Positions 9,407-17,666 are shown, numbered from the stretch's first letter. The stretch: 64,000 nt of DNA from Streptomyces sp. CB01201 (GCF_002803085.1 NZ_NNBJ01000001.1:513040-577039); one strand, 5' to 3'. The notes: generated by a model from the sequence alone, not told the origin. Program-made: numbers and translations.

Positions 9407-9706
9407 TCAGTGATCGTCCCAGTGGCCGTCGTGGTCGGCGTGGCGGTGGCCGTCGTGGATGTAGTCGACGTGGTCGCCGTGCGGTACGGACACGTGCCCG
9501 CAGCCCGCCTGGTGGCGATGGGCGTGATCCGCGTGCACGGTGTGGCCTGCCGGCTCACACTCGTCGGTGTGGCCGTCGTGGGACCGGTGAAGATGGCCGT
9601 CGTGCACATAGTCGACATGATCTGCGTGGGGCACGGCCACATGGCCGCAGCTGACGCCGTGCTCATGGGTGTGCTGGGCGTGCTCGGTGTGAGCGGTAGT
9701 CGACAT
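9407..9706 (-). CDS. Histidine-rich metal-binding repeat protein
   Basis: A soluble 99-residue protein, about a quarter histidine, made of two copies of a ~30-residue unit: CGHVAVPHADHVDYVHDGH and CGHVSVPHGDHVDYIHDGH, each followed by a further His/Asp cluster. Similar actinobacterial proteins are often labelled zinc transporter permease, but no membrane segment is present here. Zinc or nickel storage or chaperoning is a reasonable inference from the His/Asp/Cys content. The start ATG at 9706 is preceded by AGGAAAG at 7 nt. No metal transporter lies beside it. Confidence 0.75.
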   Translation of the reverse strand: MSTTAHTEHAQHTHEHGVSCGHVAVPHADHVDYVHDGHLHRSHDGHTDECEPAGHTVHADHAHRHQAGCGHVSVPHGDHVDYIHDGHRHADHDGHWDDH

Positions 9707-9921
9707 GACGTTGCTTTCCTGTTCGTTCAGCTCTGCGCCGGCCCCCCTCGCGAGGGCGAGTCTGCTCCCGGCGCCGCGCCGATGCACGCATCACGTGGGG
9801 TGAGCCGGGTGATTTCCCTCGGGAACGGGCCGGTTGGCGGGCGACGCGCCCGCCGGGAACGCTGCTTCGCCCCGGAACCCTGGTGCCGTTCCGGGGCGAA
9901 GTCACCTGCGGGACCGGCGCG

Positions 9922-10164
9922 TCAGTGGTTGACGCAGGTGTTGCCGGCCGCCGGGTTGAGCAGCCCGATGAGGTCGATGCTGTCGCCGCAGACATTGACC
10001 GGGACGTCGACGGGGACCTGGATGACGTCGCCGGACAGCACGCCGGGGGAGTTCTCGGCCGTGCCGACCACCGGCGGGTTGGGGTCGGCGGCTGCGGCAC
10101 CGGCCGTGCCGATGACGGCCGTGGCGGCCAGGACAGTTGCGGCGAGAGCGGTACGGATGCGCAC
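9922..10164 (-). CDS. Short chaplin
   Basis: An 80-residue secreted protein with a signal peptide ending GTAGAAAA and one chaplin domain: GVLSGDVIQVPVDVPVNVCG followed by IGLLNPAAGNTCVNH, containing the two conserved cysteines. Chaplins are secreted amyloid-forming surfactants that coat aerial hyphae. With a single domain and no sortase signal it belongs to the short class (ChpD-H type). The GTG start at 10164 is set by GGAGG at 6 nt. It is monocistronic. Confidence 0.9.
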   Translation of the reverse strand: MRIRTALAATVLAATAVIGTAGAAAADPNPPVVGTAENSPGVLSGDVIQVPVDVPVNVCGDSIDLIGLLNPAAGNTCVNH

Positions 10165-10374
10165 GGTTTTCCTCCATTTTGTGGGCGTTTGTTCCCCTGT
10201 AGCGTCTCCGTGTTCGGGGCGGGGCGAAAATCCCGTGACCCGATGGGGTGAACGGCGCGCCGCCCGCACGTCACGGGACGCGTCTCTTGACGGCGCGTTT
10301 ATTCGGCCGATTCGCGTCTACACGGTGGAGGACAGCCCGAAGTGCGGGGCCGTTCTCCAACGGGAAGGCAGGCC

Positions 10375-11007
10375 ATGTCCAGTGGTGTCGTCATCATCCT
10401 GATAGCGATCGTGGTGATCGTTGTCCTGGCGGTGGTCATCGGCATGTTCGTCGCGCGGCGGGGCCAAGGCCTGCGCAGCCGGTTCGGACCCGAATACGAA
10501 CGGACCGTGGCCGAGCACCACGGCGATGTGAAGGCCGCGGAGAAGGACCTCGACGAGCGGGTCCGCAGGTACGGCAGCCTGAAGGTCGACCCCCCGAGCG
10601 CGGCGGAGCGCAGCCGCTACGCGGCCGAATGGGCCCGTGTTCAGGAGGAGTTCGTGGAATCGCCCACCCGCGCGGTGGCCGAGGCCGAGGCGCTGCTGGG
10701 CCGGCTCGCGAACGAACGAGGCTTCCCGAGCGGCTCGTCCGAGGAGCAATTGGCGGCGCTCTCGGTGCACCACCCCCAGCACCTGGACAGCTACCGCCGC
10801 ATCCGCGGCGTGGCCCAGGGCGCCGACGGCCGCAGGCCCAGCACGGAGGAACTGCGCGAGACCCTCGTGCAGGCCCACGAGTTCTTCGCCGTACTGACCG
10901 GGGAGCGCCGCGGCGACAAGGCCGGGCGCCTCGGAGTGCGCAGCGCCCGGCACACGTCCAGCAACGCCACGCACCGCGACGACATCGCCCGAGGGAGCCA
11001 GTCATGA
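10375..11007 (+). CDS. Single-span membrane protein of a three-gene envelope module
   Basis: The 210-residue product has one N-terminal transmembrane helix (about residues 3-27, very Ile/Val-rich) followed by a cytosolic helical domain containing RSRFGPEYERTVAEHHGDVKAA and HPQHLDSYRRI. I recognise a family common in streptomycetes but no biochemical function. GGAAGGC precedes the ATG at 10375. Its stop codon overlaps the next start codon (ATGA at 11004-11007), indicating translational coupling with a protein that also has a conserved helical C-terminus. Confidence 0.75.
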   Translation: MSSGVVIILIAIVVIVVLAVVIGMFVARRGQGLRSRFGPEYERTVAEHHGDVKAAEKDLDERVRRYGSLKVDPPSAAERSRYAAEWARVQEEFVESPTRAVAEAEALLGRLANERGFPSGSSEEQLAALSVHHPQHLDSYRRIRGVAQGADGRRPSTEELRETLVQAHEFFAVLTGERRGDKAGRLGVRSARHTSSNATHRDDIARGSQS

Positions 11008-11789
11008 CCAAGCCCGAGCGTCCCGCATCCGAACAGCCCCTGGCCGATCAGCTCGTCTCGGGGCGCGACGTCCCCGAACGACCGGGCGCCGAACAGCCCG
11101 GCGCCGGGCTTTCCGGCACCGGACAGCCCGGCGCCGCACGCGAGGTCCCGGCCCGGGCCGCGTCCGAGCAGGCCCCGATCGGTCGCGAGGCCACCGACCG
11201 CGGCGTCCCCGATCAGCCCCCGACCGGTCGCGACGTCCCCGAGCGCGCCGTGCCCGATCAGTCCGCGCCCGAGCGGGCCGTGCCCGATCCGGCCGTGAGC
11301 GGCCCCGGCGCCGCTCCCCACCAGCCTCTCGCCGGGCAGTCCGGCACCGGGAAGCACCTCGGCGCGGCCCCGGCTTCCGAGCGGGACCTGTCCGACCGGC
11401 CGCTGTCCGACCAGCCCTTGCCCGAGCGGCCCGCACCGGTGCCGTCCGCGGCCGAGGGACGCGTCCCCGAGCAGGCCGGGCGGCGCCCGGGTGCCGAGGC
11501 CGGCGGCGCCGTCGACGGCGACGCCGTGCTGCCGCCGCACGAGCGGGAGAAGTTGCAGCTCAGGATCCAGCACGCGGTCGGCGGGTTCGTGGACGAGCCC
11601 CGCTCGGCGGTCGAGGAAGCGGCCTCGACGGTCGACGCCCTGACCGAGCGGATCATCGAGACCCTCGGGGAGCGGCGCGGAACGCTGCGCGCGACCTGGC
11701 AGGACGCGTCCGGCGGCTCGGCCACCGAGGACCTGCGGATGGCCCTGCGTGAATACCGCAGGCTCGCGGAACGCCTGCTCAGCCTGTGA
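11004..11789 (+). CDS. Low-complexity Pro/Glu/Gln protein with helical C-terminal domain
   Basis: Residues 1 to ~170 of this 261-residue protein are a degenerate repeat region built of units such as xPERPxxxQP and xDQPL, rich in Pro, Gly, Ala and Asp. The last ~85 residues form a conserved-looking helical domain (HEREKLQLRIQHAVGGFVDE... to REYRRLAERLL). There is no signal peptide. It overlaps the preceding membrane-protein gene by 4 bp and probably works with it. The function is unknown; the disordered part may act as a linker or scaffold. Confidence 0.75.
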   Translation: MTKPERPASEQPLADQLVSGRDVPERPGAEQPGAGLSGTGQPGAAREVPARAASEQAPIGREATDRGVPDQPPTGRDVPERAVPDQSAPERAVPDPAVSGPGAAPHQPLAGQSGTGKHLGAAPASERDLSDRPLSDQPLPERPAPVPSAAEGRVPEQAGRRPGAEAGGAVDGDAVLPPHEREKLQLRIQHAVGGFVDEPRSAVEEAASTVDALTERIIETLGERRGTLRATWQDASGGSATEDLRMALREYRRLAERLLSL

Positions 11790-11897
11790 GGACCCACATC
11801 CCCCGTGTCCCGGCGGGAGCCTCCGCGGCCCCCGCCGGGCGCGCCACGGTCCACGGTCCCGCAACCTCAACCCACCGTTACAGACAAGGAGTTGCAC

Positions 11898-12185
11898 ATG
11901 TCCAGGCGCTATGGCGGTAACCCCGCAGCCACCGGCATACTCGTCATCGTCGATGTCATGGCCCTGATCCTGATCCTCTGGATCGCCTTCTTCCTGGTCA
12001 ACGCCAACACGGCCAACGACATCGTGTCGTGGGTGCGCCACGCGGCGGACTGGCTCTCGGGCTGGTCGCGCGACATGTTCACCATCAGGTCCGACACCTG
12101 GCGCACGATCGTCAACTACGGCCTGCCCGCCGTGGTCTACCTACTCATCGGCCACGCGGTGGCCGGCCGGGTCAACCGCTCCTGA
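11898..12185 (+). CDS. Small membrane protein of the envelope module
   Basis: A 95-residue protein with two predicted transmembrane segments (about residues 12-34 and 73-90) joined by an amphipathic stretch containing WVRHAADWLSGWSRDMF. It starts at the ATG at 11898, set by AAGGAG at 6 nt; an upstream in-frame ATG at 11805 lacks a ribosome-binding site. It lies 108 bp after the low-complexity protein in the same direction. Its 3' end overlaps the convergent Nudix gene by 45 bp. Confidence 0.75.
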   Translation: MSRRYGGNPAATGILVIVDVMALILILWIAFFLVNANTANDIVSWVRHAADWLSGWSRDMFTIRSDTWRTIVNYGLPAVVYLLIGHAVAGRVNRS

Positions 12186-12689
12186 GTCCTGGCCGGACGA
12201 GCCGAGGGCGAGATAGCGGGTATAGGCGTCCCGGCTGTCCGAGACGAACTTCCAGCTCGCCATGGCCGCCCTCAACTCGTCGTCGGTCAGCCAGCCGTGC
12301 CAGGAGACCTCCGAGGCGTCCGGCACGATGTCCTCCTCCGCCGCAACGGCCTCGTACACCGCGAACCAGTACGGGCTCAGCTCGCCGTCGCACAGGAACT
12401 TGAAGAGCGGACGCACCGGGGCGTCCACCCCGAGTTCCTCGCGCAGCTCCCGACGCGCGGCGTCCTCGTAGGCCTCGCCCACGCCCACCGCCCCGGCCAC
12501 CAGCCAGCTGTACTCGCCCGGAAACCGCTTGCTGCTCTCGGGGCGCCGGTGCACCAGACAGCGGCCGCGCGCGTCGCGGCACAGCACCATGGCCATCCGG
12601 TACAGCCACCCCTCGCGCACGGCCTCGCCCCGCTCGACCACACCGATGACGCGATCCTGCTCGTCGACCCGCTCCACGTGTTCACCCAT
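12141..12689 (-). CDS. NUDIX hydrolase
   Basis: A 182-residue Nudix protein with a complete Nudix box: GAVGVGEAYEDAARREL then REELGV (G-x5-E-x7-REUXEE-x-GU). The flanking features (RVIGVVERGEAVREGWLYRMAMVLCRD, LVHRRPESSKRFPGEYSW) are like IPP-isomerase-type or YfcD-like Nudix proteins. It would hydrolyse a nucleoside-diphosphate-linked substrate, not further defined. An ATG lies at 12704, but GGAGG just inside that frame points to the ATG at 12689. The gene converges on, and overlaps, the membrane-protein gene ending at 12185. Confidence 0.85.
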   Translation of the reverse strand: MGEHVERVDEQDRVIGVVERGEAVREGWLYRMAMVLCRDARGRCLVHRRPESSKRFPGEYSWLVAGAVGVGEAYEDAARRELREELGVDAPVRPLFKFLCDGELSPYWFAVYEAVAAEEDIVPDASEVSWHGWLTDDELRAAMASWKFVSDSRDAYTRYLALGSSGQDSGAVDPAGHRVADE

Positions 12690-12862
12690 GGGTCGATCCT
12701 CCATGACGGGGACCGGAGTATGTGGGGCACCCCTCCCCGACGGGGCGTCAGACCGGCCTCACTCGTTCGGCAAGGCCCGGGTGGCCCTCCGCCCGAAGGT
12801 GCCGAACAGTGGATCGAGAGTGGAATGACCTGGATGCTGTCGATCTGATGAGGAGCGCGATC

Positions 12863-13258
12863 ATGCGCCGTAGTACCACCGTCGCCGCGATCGCCCTGTG
12901 CGGCGCCCTTGCCGCAGGTACCGCAGCACCTGCCTACGCCGCCCGTCATGTCCCCTCCGTGTCCGTCCCCGGAACGGCGGGCGAGCCGACCGGGAGCCGG
13001 GTCGCCGACGACGACGTCGTCGGCGTCAAGGCCGAGGTGGCGGCGATGATGAAGGAGATCGACCAGATGGTCGCCGCCGACAAGAAGGACGCCGCGGCGG
13101 ATGTCGCCGAGGCCAAGGCGGAGGCCGCGGCGATCCTGAAGGAGATCTCCGCCCTGGTGAAGAAGGAGGTCGCCCAGGCGAAGCCGGCGACCCAGCCCTC
13201 CACCACCAAGCCCGCTCCGCTGTCGCTGCCGAACACCCCGCCCGCCACGACGGGCTGA
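12863..13258 (+). CDS. Small secreted alpha-helical protein
   Basis: The 131-residue product has a signal peptide ending AAPAYA near residue 25. A continuous charged helix follows, roughly residues 50-105, with repeating KAEVAAMMKEID / KAEAAAILKEISALVKKEV segments that could form a coiled coil, and then a Pro/Thr-rich tail. I do not recognise a named family. AGGAG at 12851 favours ATG 12863 over ATG 12848. It is probably extracellular and wall-associated. Confidence 0.7.
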   Translation: MRRSTTVAAIALCGALAAGTAAPAYAARHVPSVSVPGTAGEPTGSRVADDDVVGVKAEVAAMMKEIDQMVAADKKDAAADVAEAKAEAAAILKEISALVKKEVAQAKPATQPSTTKPAPLSLPNTPPATTG

Positions 13259-13864
13259 CGTTCGGTACGACCGCCTCCCGCCGCGCCCCGATCTTCGTCC
13301 TCTCGGTCTGTATCACCCCCAATCCGCGTGCCGGCAGCGGGAGTTCAGCCAGAATTGCGGGCTCGCGTCCGGCGGGGCGGGGTGGGATTCCTTCCGGGGC
13401 GCGATGGCGCATGGGTCGGCGCAAACGACTCGATGGGGTGGTTCTGCGTGCCCGGGAGCGCCCGTCCCGCGTTGGTCACCACATGACCGTATTTCCTGGG
13501 CTGCGGTGCGCGGCGGCCGCGCACCGCCCGACGCCTTCCCCAACGGGAGCCCCGGCGAGGAGTGTTGCGGCACTCCGGCGTCGCCGGATGTGTGAGCCGG
13601 CCGGCTCGCCCGGCCGGGCGGGGGAGTCGGGGGACCACGCGGAGCGCGAGGGCCACACCGCCGCGGTGCCGATCCGTCGCGCCGTGCGCCGTGTCCGCGG
13701 CCACCGGGCCGTACGTGCCCGGCCGGGCCGTTCGCCCTGCCCGGCCCCCGGCCGCGAGGCGCTCCAGCCGATCGGCCGCGGCGGGTGTCCCCGCGCGGCC
13801 GGACCTGCGCCTCAGGCCCGCCGCACGCCCGTGTTCCCCGACAGCTTGTGAATGGACAACTCCC
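13259..13864. other. 606-bp gene-free stretch rich in inverted repeats
   Basis: No reading frame here has convincing protein character. Visible structure: a perfect 10-bp hairpin at 13503-13527 (GCGGTGCGCG/CGCGCACCGC, 5-nt loop), a second stem GGAGTG/CACTCC at 13559-13576, and the 14-bp palindrome GAGCCGGCCGGCTC at 13594-13607. The first may terminate the secreted-protein gene. The region should also carry the promoter of the condensation-domain gene. Confidence 0.5.
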
Positions 13865-15334
13865 GTGCGAATCACCGACATTCACGGCTGCGAGGTCCGT
13901 CCCGGACGGCTGGTGGAGTGGAGTCTGGATCCCGCCATGGTCGAGGCCGCGACCAGCCAGCCCGACGACTCCCGGCCCCCCGCCTATGTGCAGGAATCAC
14001 ACATCAGGACGGCCCGCACCGTGCGCGAGGACGGACTGTTCGTACCGACCTGGCTGGGCGCCGCCTTCGACATCCTGGGGCCGGTCGACCTGGACGTCCT
14101 GGAGGCGGCCCTGCGGACCTGGACCCTGCGGCACGAGACGCTGCGCAGCGGATTCCGCTGGGTCGACGACGAGATGCGCCGCTTCACCGCCGCGCCGGAC
14201 GCGGTGGCACTCCGGCGCGAAGTCGTGGGTGACTTCCCCGATGCGGAGGAGCTGAGCCACCACCTCCAGGACCGGTTCGATGTGGAGGCGGACGCCCTCT
14301 GCTGGCCGAACTTCCTGTACACGGCGGTCGTCCGGCCCGAATCCACCAGCGTGTACATGGCCTTCGACCACAGCAACGTGGACGCGTACTCGATCCAGCG
14401 CATCCCGTCCGAGATCCATGAGCTGTATTCGGCAGGAGCCGAAGGCCGCAGCGCGGAGACGACGCCGGTCGGCAGCTACGTCGACTTCTGCGAGATCGAA
14501 AGGGCCAGCGCGGACCAGGTCGACGACACCCACGCGATCGTGGCGCGCTGGCGGGAGTTCATCGCCCGCTGCGACGGCCGGCTGCCCGCCTTCCCGGTGG
14601 ACCTCGGCCTCGAAGACGATGGCCGGCTGCCCGAGCAGAAGCTCTGGTACGAGATGCTGGTGGACGACGTGGACGCGGCCGCGTTCTCGGCGTATTGCCG
14701 GCCGTTCGGCGGCGGCCAGGTCGGCATCCTGGCGGCGACCAGCCTCATCGTCCACGACATCGGGGGCGAGCCGGTCTACCGCACGGTGGTGCCGCTCCAC
14801 ACCAGGGCGAAGTCCCGGTGGGCGGACTCGGTGGGATGGTACGTGGGCGGCGCGCCCATCGAGATTCCGGTGGCGCAGGCACAGGGCTTCGACGATGCCC
14901 TGAAGATGGTGCATGGCGCGCTGCGGGCCAACAAGGCGCTCGCCCAGATTCCGATCGCCCGGGTGCTGCGGCTCCTCGGCTCGGACTTCCGCCCGACGTC
15001 GCCCGATCTCTACTCGATCGTGTCGTTCGTGGACGCCAGGGACATCCCCGGCGCCGGGCAGTGGGACGAGCTCCGGGCGTCCGCCCTGCTCAGGGTCTCC
15101 TACGGGGACCAGGTGTGCGCGTGGTTCACCCGTCTGCACGGGGGGCTGCAACTGGCCGTCCGCTACCCGGACACGGCGATCGCGCAGAAGAACATCCACC
15201 GCTACGCGGAACAACTGCGGGAACTCATCACCTCGATCGCCCGCGACGCCCCCGCCGCGCCGCCCAGGCCGCGTGCGGAACGCCCGGTCCCGGCCCCGAG
15301 GCTGAGCAGCGAGGTGTCCCAACTGTCGCTGTGA
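13865..15334 (+). CDS. Stand-alone condensation-domain protein
   Basis: A 489-residue free-standing member of the NRPS condensation / PapA-type acyltransferase superfamily. The catalytic segment is AFDHSNVDAYS, keeping the second His and the Asp (H169-x3-D173) of HHxxxDG while the first His is Asp. The C-terminal half retains TSLIVHD and DSVGWYVGGAPIEI, equivalent to the family's latch and channel motifs. Such proteins acylate amines or alcohols. No adenylation or carrier protein is adjacent. The GTG at 13865 is the first plausible start, with a weak ribosome-binding site. It lies 3.6 kb upstream of the RiPP precursor, and a link is only a possibility. Confidence 0.75.
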   Translation: MRITDIHGCEVRPGRLVEWSLDPAMVEAATSQPDDSRPPAYVQESHIRTARTVREDGLFVPTWLGAAFDILGPVDLDVLEAALRTWTLRHETLRSGFRWVDDEMRRFTAAPDAVALRREVVGDFPDAEELSHHLQDRFDVEADALCWPNFLYTAVVRPESTSVYMAFDHSNVDAYSIQRIPSEIHELYSAGAEGRSAETTPVGSYVDFCEIERASADQVDDTHAIVARWREFIARCDGRLPAFPVDLGLEDDGRLPEQKLWYEMLVDDVDAAAFSAYCRPFGGGQVGILAATSLIVHDIGGEPVYRTVVPLHTRAKSRWADSVGWYVGGAPIEIPVAQAQGFDDALKMVHGALRANKALAQIPIARVLRLLGSDFRPTSPDLYSIVSFVDARDIPGAGQWDELRASALLRVSYGDQVCAWFTRLHGGLQLAVRYPDTAIAQKNIHRYAEQLRELITSIARDAPAAPPRPRAERPVPAPRLSSEVSQLSL

Positions 15335-15531
15335 ACCGGGGTGGCGGAACAGAGCACCCATCGGTGGCAGAACGCCACATGCGTGTGGCCCCCATGTGGT
15401 GAGCCCACATGGGGGTGGCCGGGGAGCGCCTCTCGCGCGACGACGGGCGCGGCTGGTAGACCAGCGGGGCCATCGGTCGCCGAGAGGCCCGGTGTTCCAC
15501 ACCGGGCCCGGGGTCACACAAAGGGGTCGGG

Positions 15532-16518
15532 ATGCGTCGCGCACCGGTCAGCACAGTCCTCGTCGCGGTCCTGTGCGCCCTGCTGGCCGGTGTCTTCGGC
15601 GCGGATCCTGGTCACGCCCGGGGCCGGCTGGTGCGGGCCGACGACGGAGCGCGGGTCGTCACCGAACAGCGGGTCGGACCCCGCCGTATCGACCTCGCCA
15701 TCGCCTCCCCGGCCCTGGGGGCCACCGTCCATGTGCGCCTGCTCACGCCGGACGGCTGGTCGCCGGGGCGGGGCGACTGGCCGTCGCTGTGGCTGCTGCA
15801 CGGCTGCTGCGGCGGTTACACCGACTGGACGACATACACCGATGTGGACCAACTCCCGTCCTTGCGAAGGGTGTTGGTGGTGATGCCGGAAGCCGGTGCC
15901 GCGGGCTGGTACAGCGACTGGTGGAACTACGGCAAGGGCGGCGCGCCGCGCTGGGAGACCTTCCACACCACCGAGGTCCGCCAGATCGTCGAGCGCGGCT
16001 ACGGCGCGGGCGGCCGACGTGTCGCGGCCGGGCTGTCGATGGGCGGCCTCGGCGCGCTGTCGTACGCGGCGCACCACCCGGGGCTGTTCCGTGCCGTCGC
16101 CTCCTACAGCGGCACCGTGCACCCGCTGCTCCAGGTGCCCGGCGGCCTCGGCCCCGACTGGTTCCTGGACCTCGACCGGCGCCAGGGCGTCGATCCCTAT
16201 GCCATCTGGGGTGATCCCGTACGGCAGCGCGCTGTGTGGGCCAAGCACGACCCCACGCTCCAAGCGGGCGCGCTGCGCGGGCTCCCCGTCTTCCTGTCCT
16301 GCGGGAACGGCCGGGCCGGCCCGTACGATCCGGCGGGCGAGAGGGATCCGGGCGAGGCCTACTTCGAGCAGCAGGACCGGGCCCTCGCCGATCGGCTGGC
16401 CGCCCTCGGCAGCCCCGTCCGCGCCGACTTCTACGGGCCCGGAACCCATGCCTGGCCCTACTGGCAAAGGGAGTTGCACCGCTCCCTGCCGATGCTGCTG
16501 AGCGCGCTGGCGGGTTGA
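15532..16518 (+). CDS. Secreted esterase, alpha/beta-hydrolase fold (mycolyltransferase-like)
   Basis: A 328-residue secreted protein with a signal peptide (about residues 1-30). The hydrolase fold is of the esterase D / antigen-85 type: LWLLHGCCGGYTDWTTYTD oxyanion region, nucleophile elbow GLSMGGLGAL (Ser near 169), and catalytic His in GTHAWPYW (near residue 305). It is probably a secreted esterase; a true mycolyltransferase role is unlikely in this lineage. AAGGGG sits 5 nt before the ATG. A terminator stem follows. Confidence 0.85.
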   Translation: MRRAPVSTVLVAVLCALLAGVFGADPGHARGRLVRADDGARVVTEQRVGPRRIDLAIASPALGATVHVRLLTPDGWSPGRGDWPSLWLLHGCCGGYTDWTTYTDVDQLPSLRRVLVVMPEAGAAGWYSDWWNYGKGGAPRWETFHTTEVRQIVERGYGAGGRRVAAGLSMGGLGALSYAAHHPGLFRAVASYSGTVHPLLQVPGGLGPDWFLDLDRRQGVDPYAIWGDPVRQRAVWAKHDPTLQAGALRGLPVFLSCGNGRAGPYDPAGERDPGEAYFEQQDRALADRLAALGSPVRADFYGPGTHAWPYWQRELHRSLPMLLSALAG

Positions 16519-16520
16519 GC

Positions 16521-16541
16521 GGCGGGCCGCGGTGGCCCGCC
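16521..16541. terminator. Stem-loop between convergent genes
   Basis: GGCGGGCC (16521-16528) and GGCCCGCC (16534-16541) form an 8-bp GC stem with a 5-nt loop, between the convergent ends of the esterase and SnoaL-like genes. Confidence 0.6.
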
Positions 16542-16568
16542 CCGCGGTGAACACCCGCCGCCCACGGC

Positions 16569-16958
16569 CTAGTTGAAGAAGGCGCTCATGCCGTCGACAT
16601 CGGACACATAGCTGTCGATCGCGCTCACCTGGCCGTCGCGAAGGGTCAGCACGGTCGCCAGGTGCTCGTCGAGCGTGCGGCCGTCCGCGTCCTCGGCGGT
16701 GTTGTGCAGGGTGAGGGCGACGCCGTTCCGGCCCGTCAGGACGTGCCCGAGTTCGGTGTGCAGACCCCGGCCGGCGATCTTCCGGGCCCGTTCGACCGCG
16801 GCGTCGGCGCCGTGCACCGTCCCGGAGATGGTGCCATGGCCGGGCATGGTCCAGATCAGGTCGGGCGCGAAGAGCGCGTGCAGTGCCTCCCAGTCGCGGG
16901 CGGCGAACGCGGTCAGGAATCGCTCGGCCACGCTCGCGTCGGCTCGATTGCCGGTCAT
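16569..16958 (-). CDS. SnoaL-like / NTF2-fold protein
   Basis: A 129-residue single-domain NTF2-fold protein (FLTAFAARDWEALHALFAPDLIW near the N-terminus, HGTISGTVHGADAAVERARKI, then strand-rich LHTELGHVLTG...LHNTAED...HLATVLTLRDGQVSAIDSY). Relatives include polyketide cyclases, ketosteroid isomerases and many uncharacterised proteins. The ATG at 16958 begins the conserved domain; its ribosome-binding site is weak. It is divergent from the RiPP precursor, about 530 bp away. Confidence 0.8.
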   Translation of the reverse strand: MTGNRADASVAERFLTAFAARDWEALHALFAPDLIWTMPGHGTISGTVHGADAAVERARKIAGRGLHTELGHVLTGRNGVALTLHNTAEDADGRTLDEHLATVLTLRDGQVSAIDSYVSDVDGMSAFFN

Positions 16959-17485
16959 GTCGTCCCACACTCCTGGCTCGGGTCGGCCGGACGGCTGTGC
17001 GCGCCCGGAGTCCACGGGCGTCCGTGGCTCGCCCGACCCTAAGGGGTTCGGCCGATGCGCTGCGCACGGGGCCCGGGGGCAGAGCTCCCCGGAAGAGGCA
17101 GCGCCGAGACGGGGCGGACCGGGCGGACCGGGCAACTCACGGGACTTCCTCACTCGCCCGACAGTCGCGTGTGGGAACCAACAGCGTACTCATTTCTCTT
17201 GTCGGCAGGCCCAGTACGCACGTCGAAAGGTATTTCCGGGCAATCGCCCATGACCGTTCGGGCACTGTTCCCCGTACCGCCAAAATAAATGTTTCGACCG
17301 GTCGTACTTGAACGCCGGGACTCACAGGGAAGAAGAAAAGCGGAACCATTGACAACCGTTGGCCAGGACCGCTTCACTTCCCCTCAGCGGCCGGTGACTG
17401 GAAATGAACACACCTCAGGTGCGTGAATTGACGCTCTCCGTCCGGTGGTTCACATTCGGATGTCAGCGAAAGGAAGGGATTAATC
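16959..17485. other. 527-bp leader region upstream of the RiPP precursor
   Basis: No gene is seen. From about 17165 the base composition becomes noticeably more A/T-rich than the surroundings, which suits a regulatory leader or promoter. A candidate promoter is listed separately. Confidence 0.5.
17428..17456 (+). promoter_or_regulatory. Candidate promoter of the precursor peptide gene
   Basis: TTGACG (17428-17433), a 17-bp spacer and CACATT (17451-17456) roughly fit a sigma-70-like promoter and would give a short leader containing the ribosome-binding site. The -10 match is poor, so this is tentative. A TTGACA at 17349-17354 has no matching -10. Confidence 0.3.
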
Positions 17486-17566
17486 ATGTCGAAGATTATC
17501 GCCGCCCTGCGTGCCAAGAAGAGCGAGCCGAGCCTGAAGCAGGCCGCCTGGTACTTCTGGTACTAA
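17486..17566 (+). CDS. Tryptorubin-like (atropopeptide) RiPP precursor peptide
   Basis: A 26-residue peptide. The N-terminal part (MSKIIAALRAKK, then SEPSLKQA) serves as leader, and the C-terminus AWYFWY is the predicted core, ending exactly at the TAA stop. Tryptorubin A, the founding atropopeptide, derives from a C-terminal AWYIWY core cross-linked by one cytochrome P450, so this core differs by a single Ile-to-Phe change. AGGAAGGG (17471-17478) is an excellent ribosome-binding site 7 nt before the ATG. The gene is followed by a large stem-loop and then two P450 genes. There is no protease or transporter nearby, consistent with leader removal by host peptidases. The assignment rests on the core motif plus the P450 context. 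Confidence 0.88.
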   Translation: MSKIIAALRAKKSEPSLKQAAWYFWY

Positions 17567-17582
17567 GCCGAAGGCCAATCCT

Positions 17583-17637
17583 GGGCCCGCACACAAGGCA
17601 GGCCGACTGAATTTCGGTCAGTCGTGTGTGCGGGCCC
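17583..17637 (+). terminator. Stem-loop between precursor and P450 genes (partial terminator or processing site)
   Basis: GGGCCCGCACACA (17583-17595) pairs perfectly with TGTGTGCGGGCCC (17625-17637). Inside it CGACTGA (17604-17610) pairs with TCAGTCG (17618-17624), leaving a 7-nt loop and an 8-nt bulge on the 5' side. There is no U-tract. It probably reduces read-through or stabilises the precursor mRNA, so that peptide exceeds enzyme. Confidence 0.65.
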
Positions 17638-17666
17638 TCCGCATTTTCATTTCCGGAGCTCGCCGT

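Noticed and set aside
13345..13881. Leftward open frame of 178 codons in the 13.3-13.9 kb gap
   Set aside because: Arg/Ala-rich composition without domain character or ribosome-binding site; it covers hairpins and the start of the condensation-domain gene.
17404..17610. 68-codon frame overlapping the RiPP precursor
   Set aside because: It uses a different frame from the AWYFWY peptide, has no good ribosome-binding site and runs into the stem-loop.
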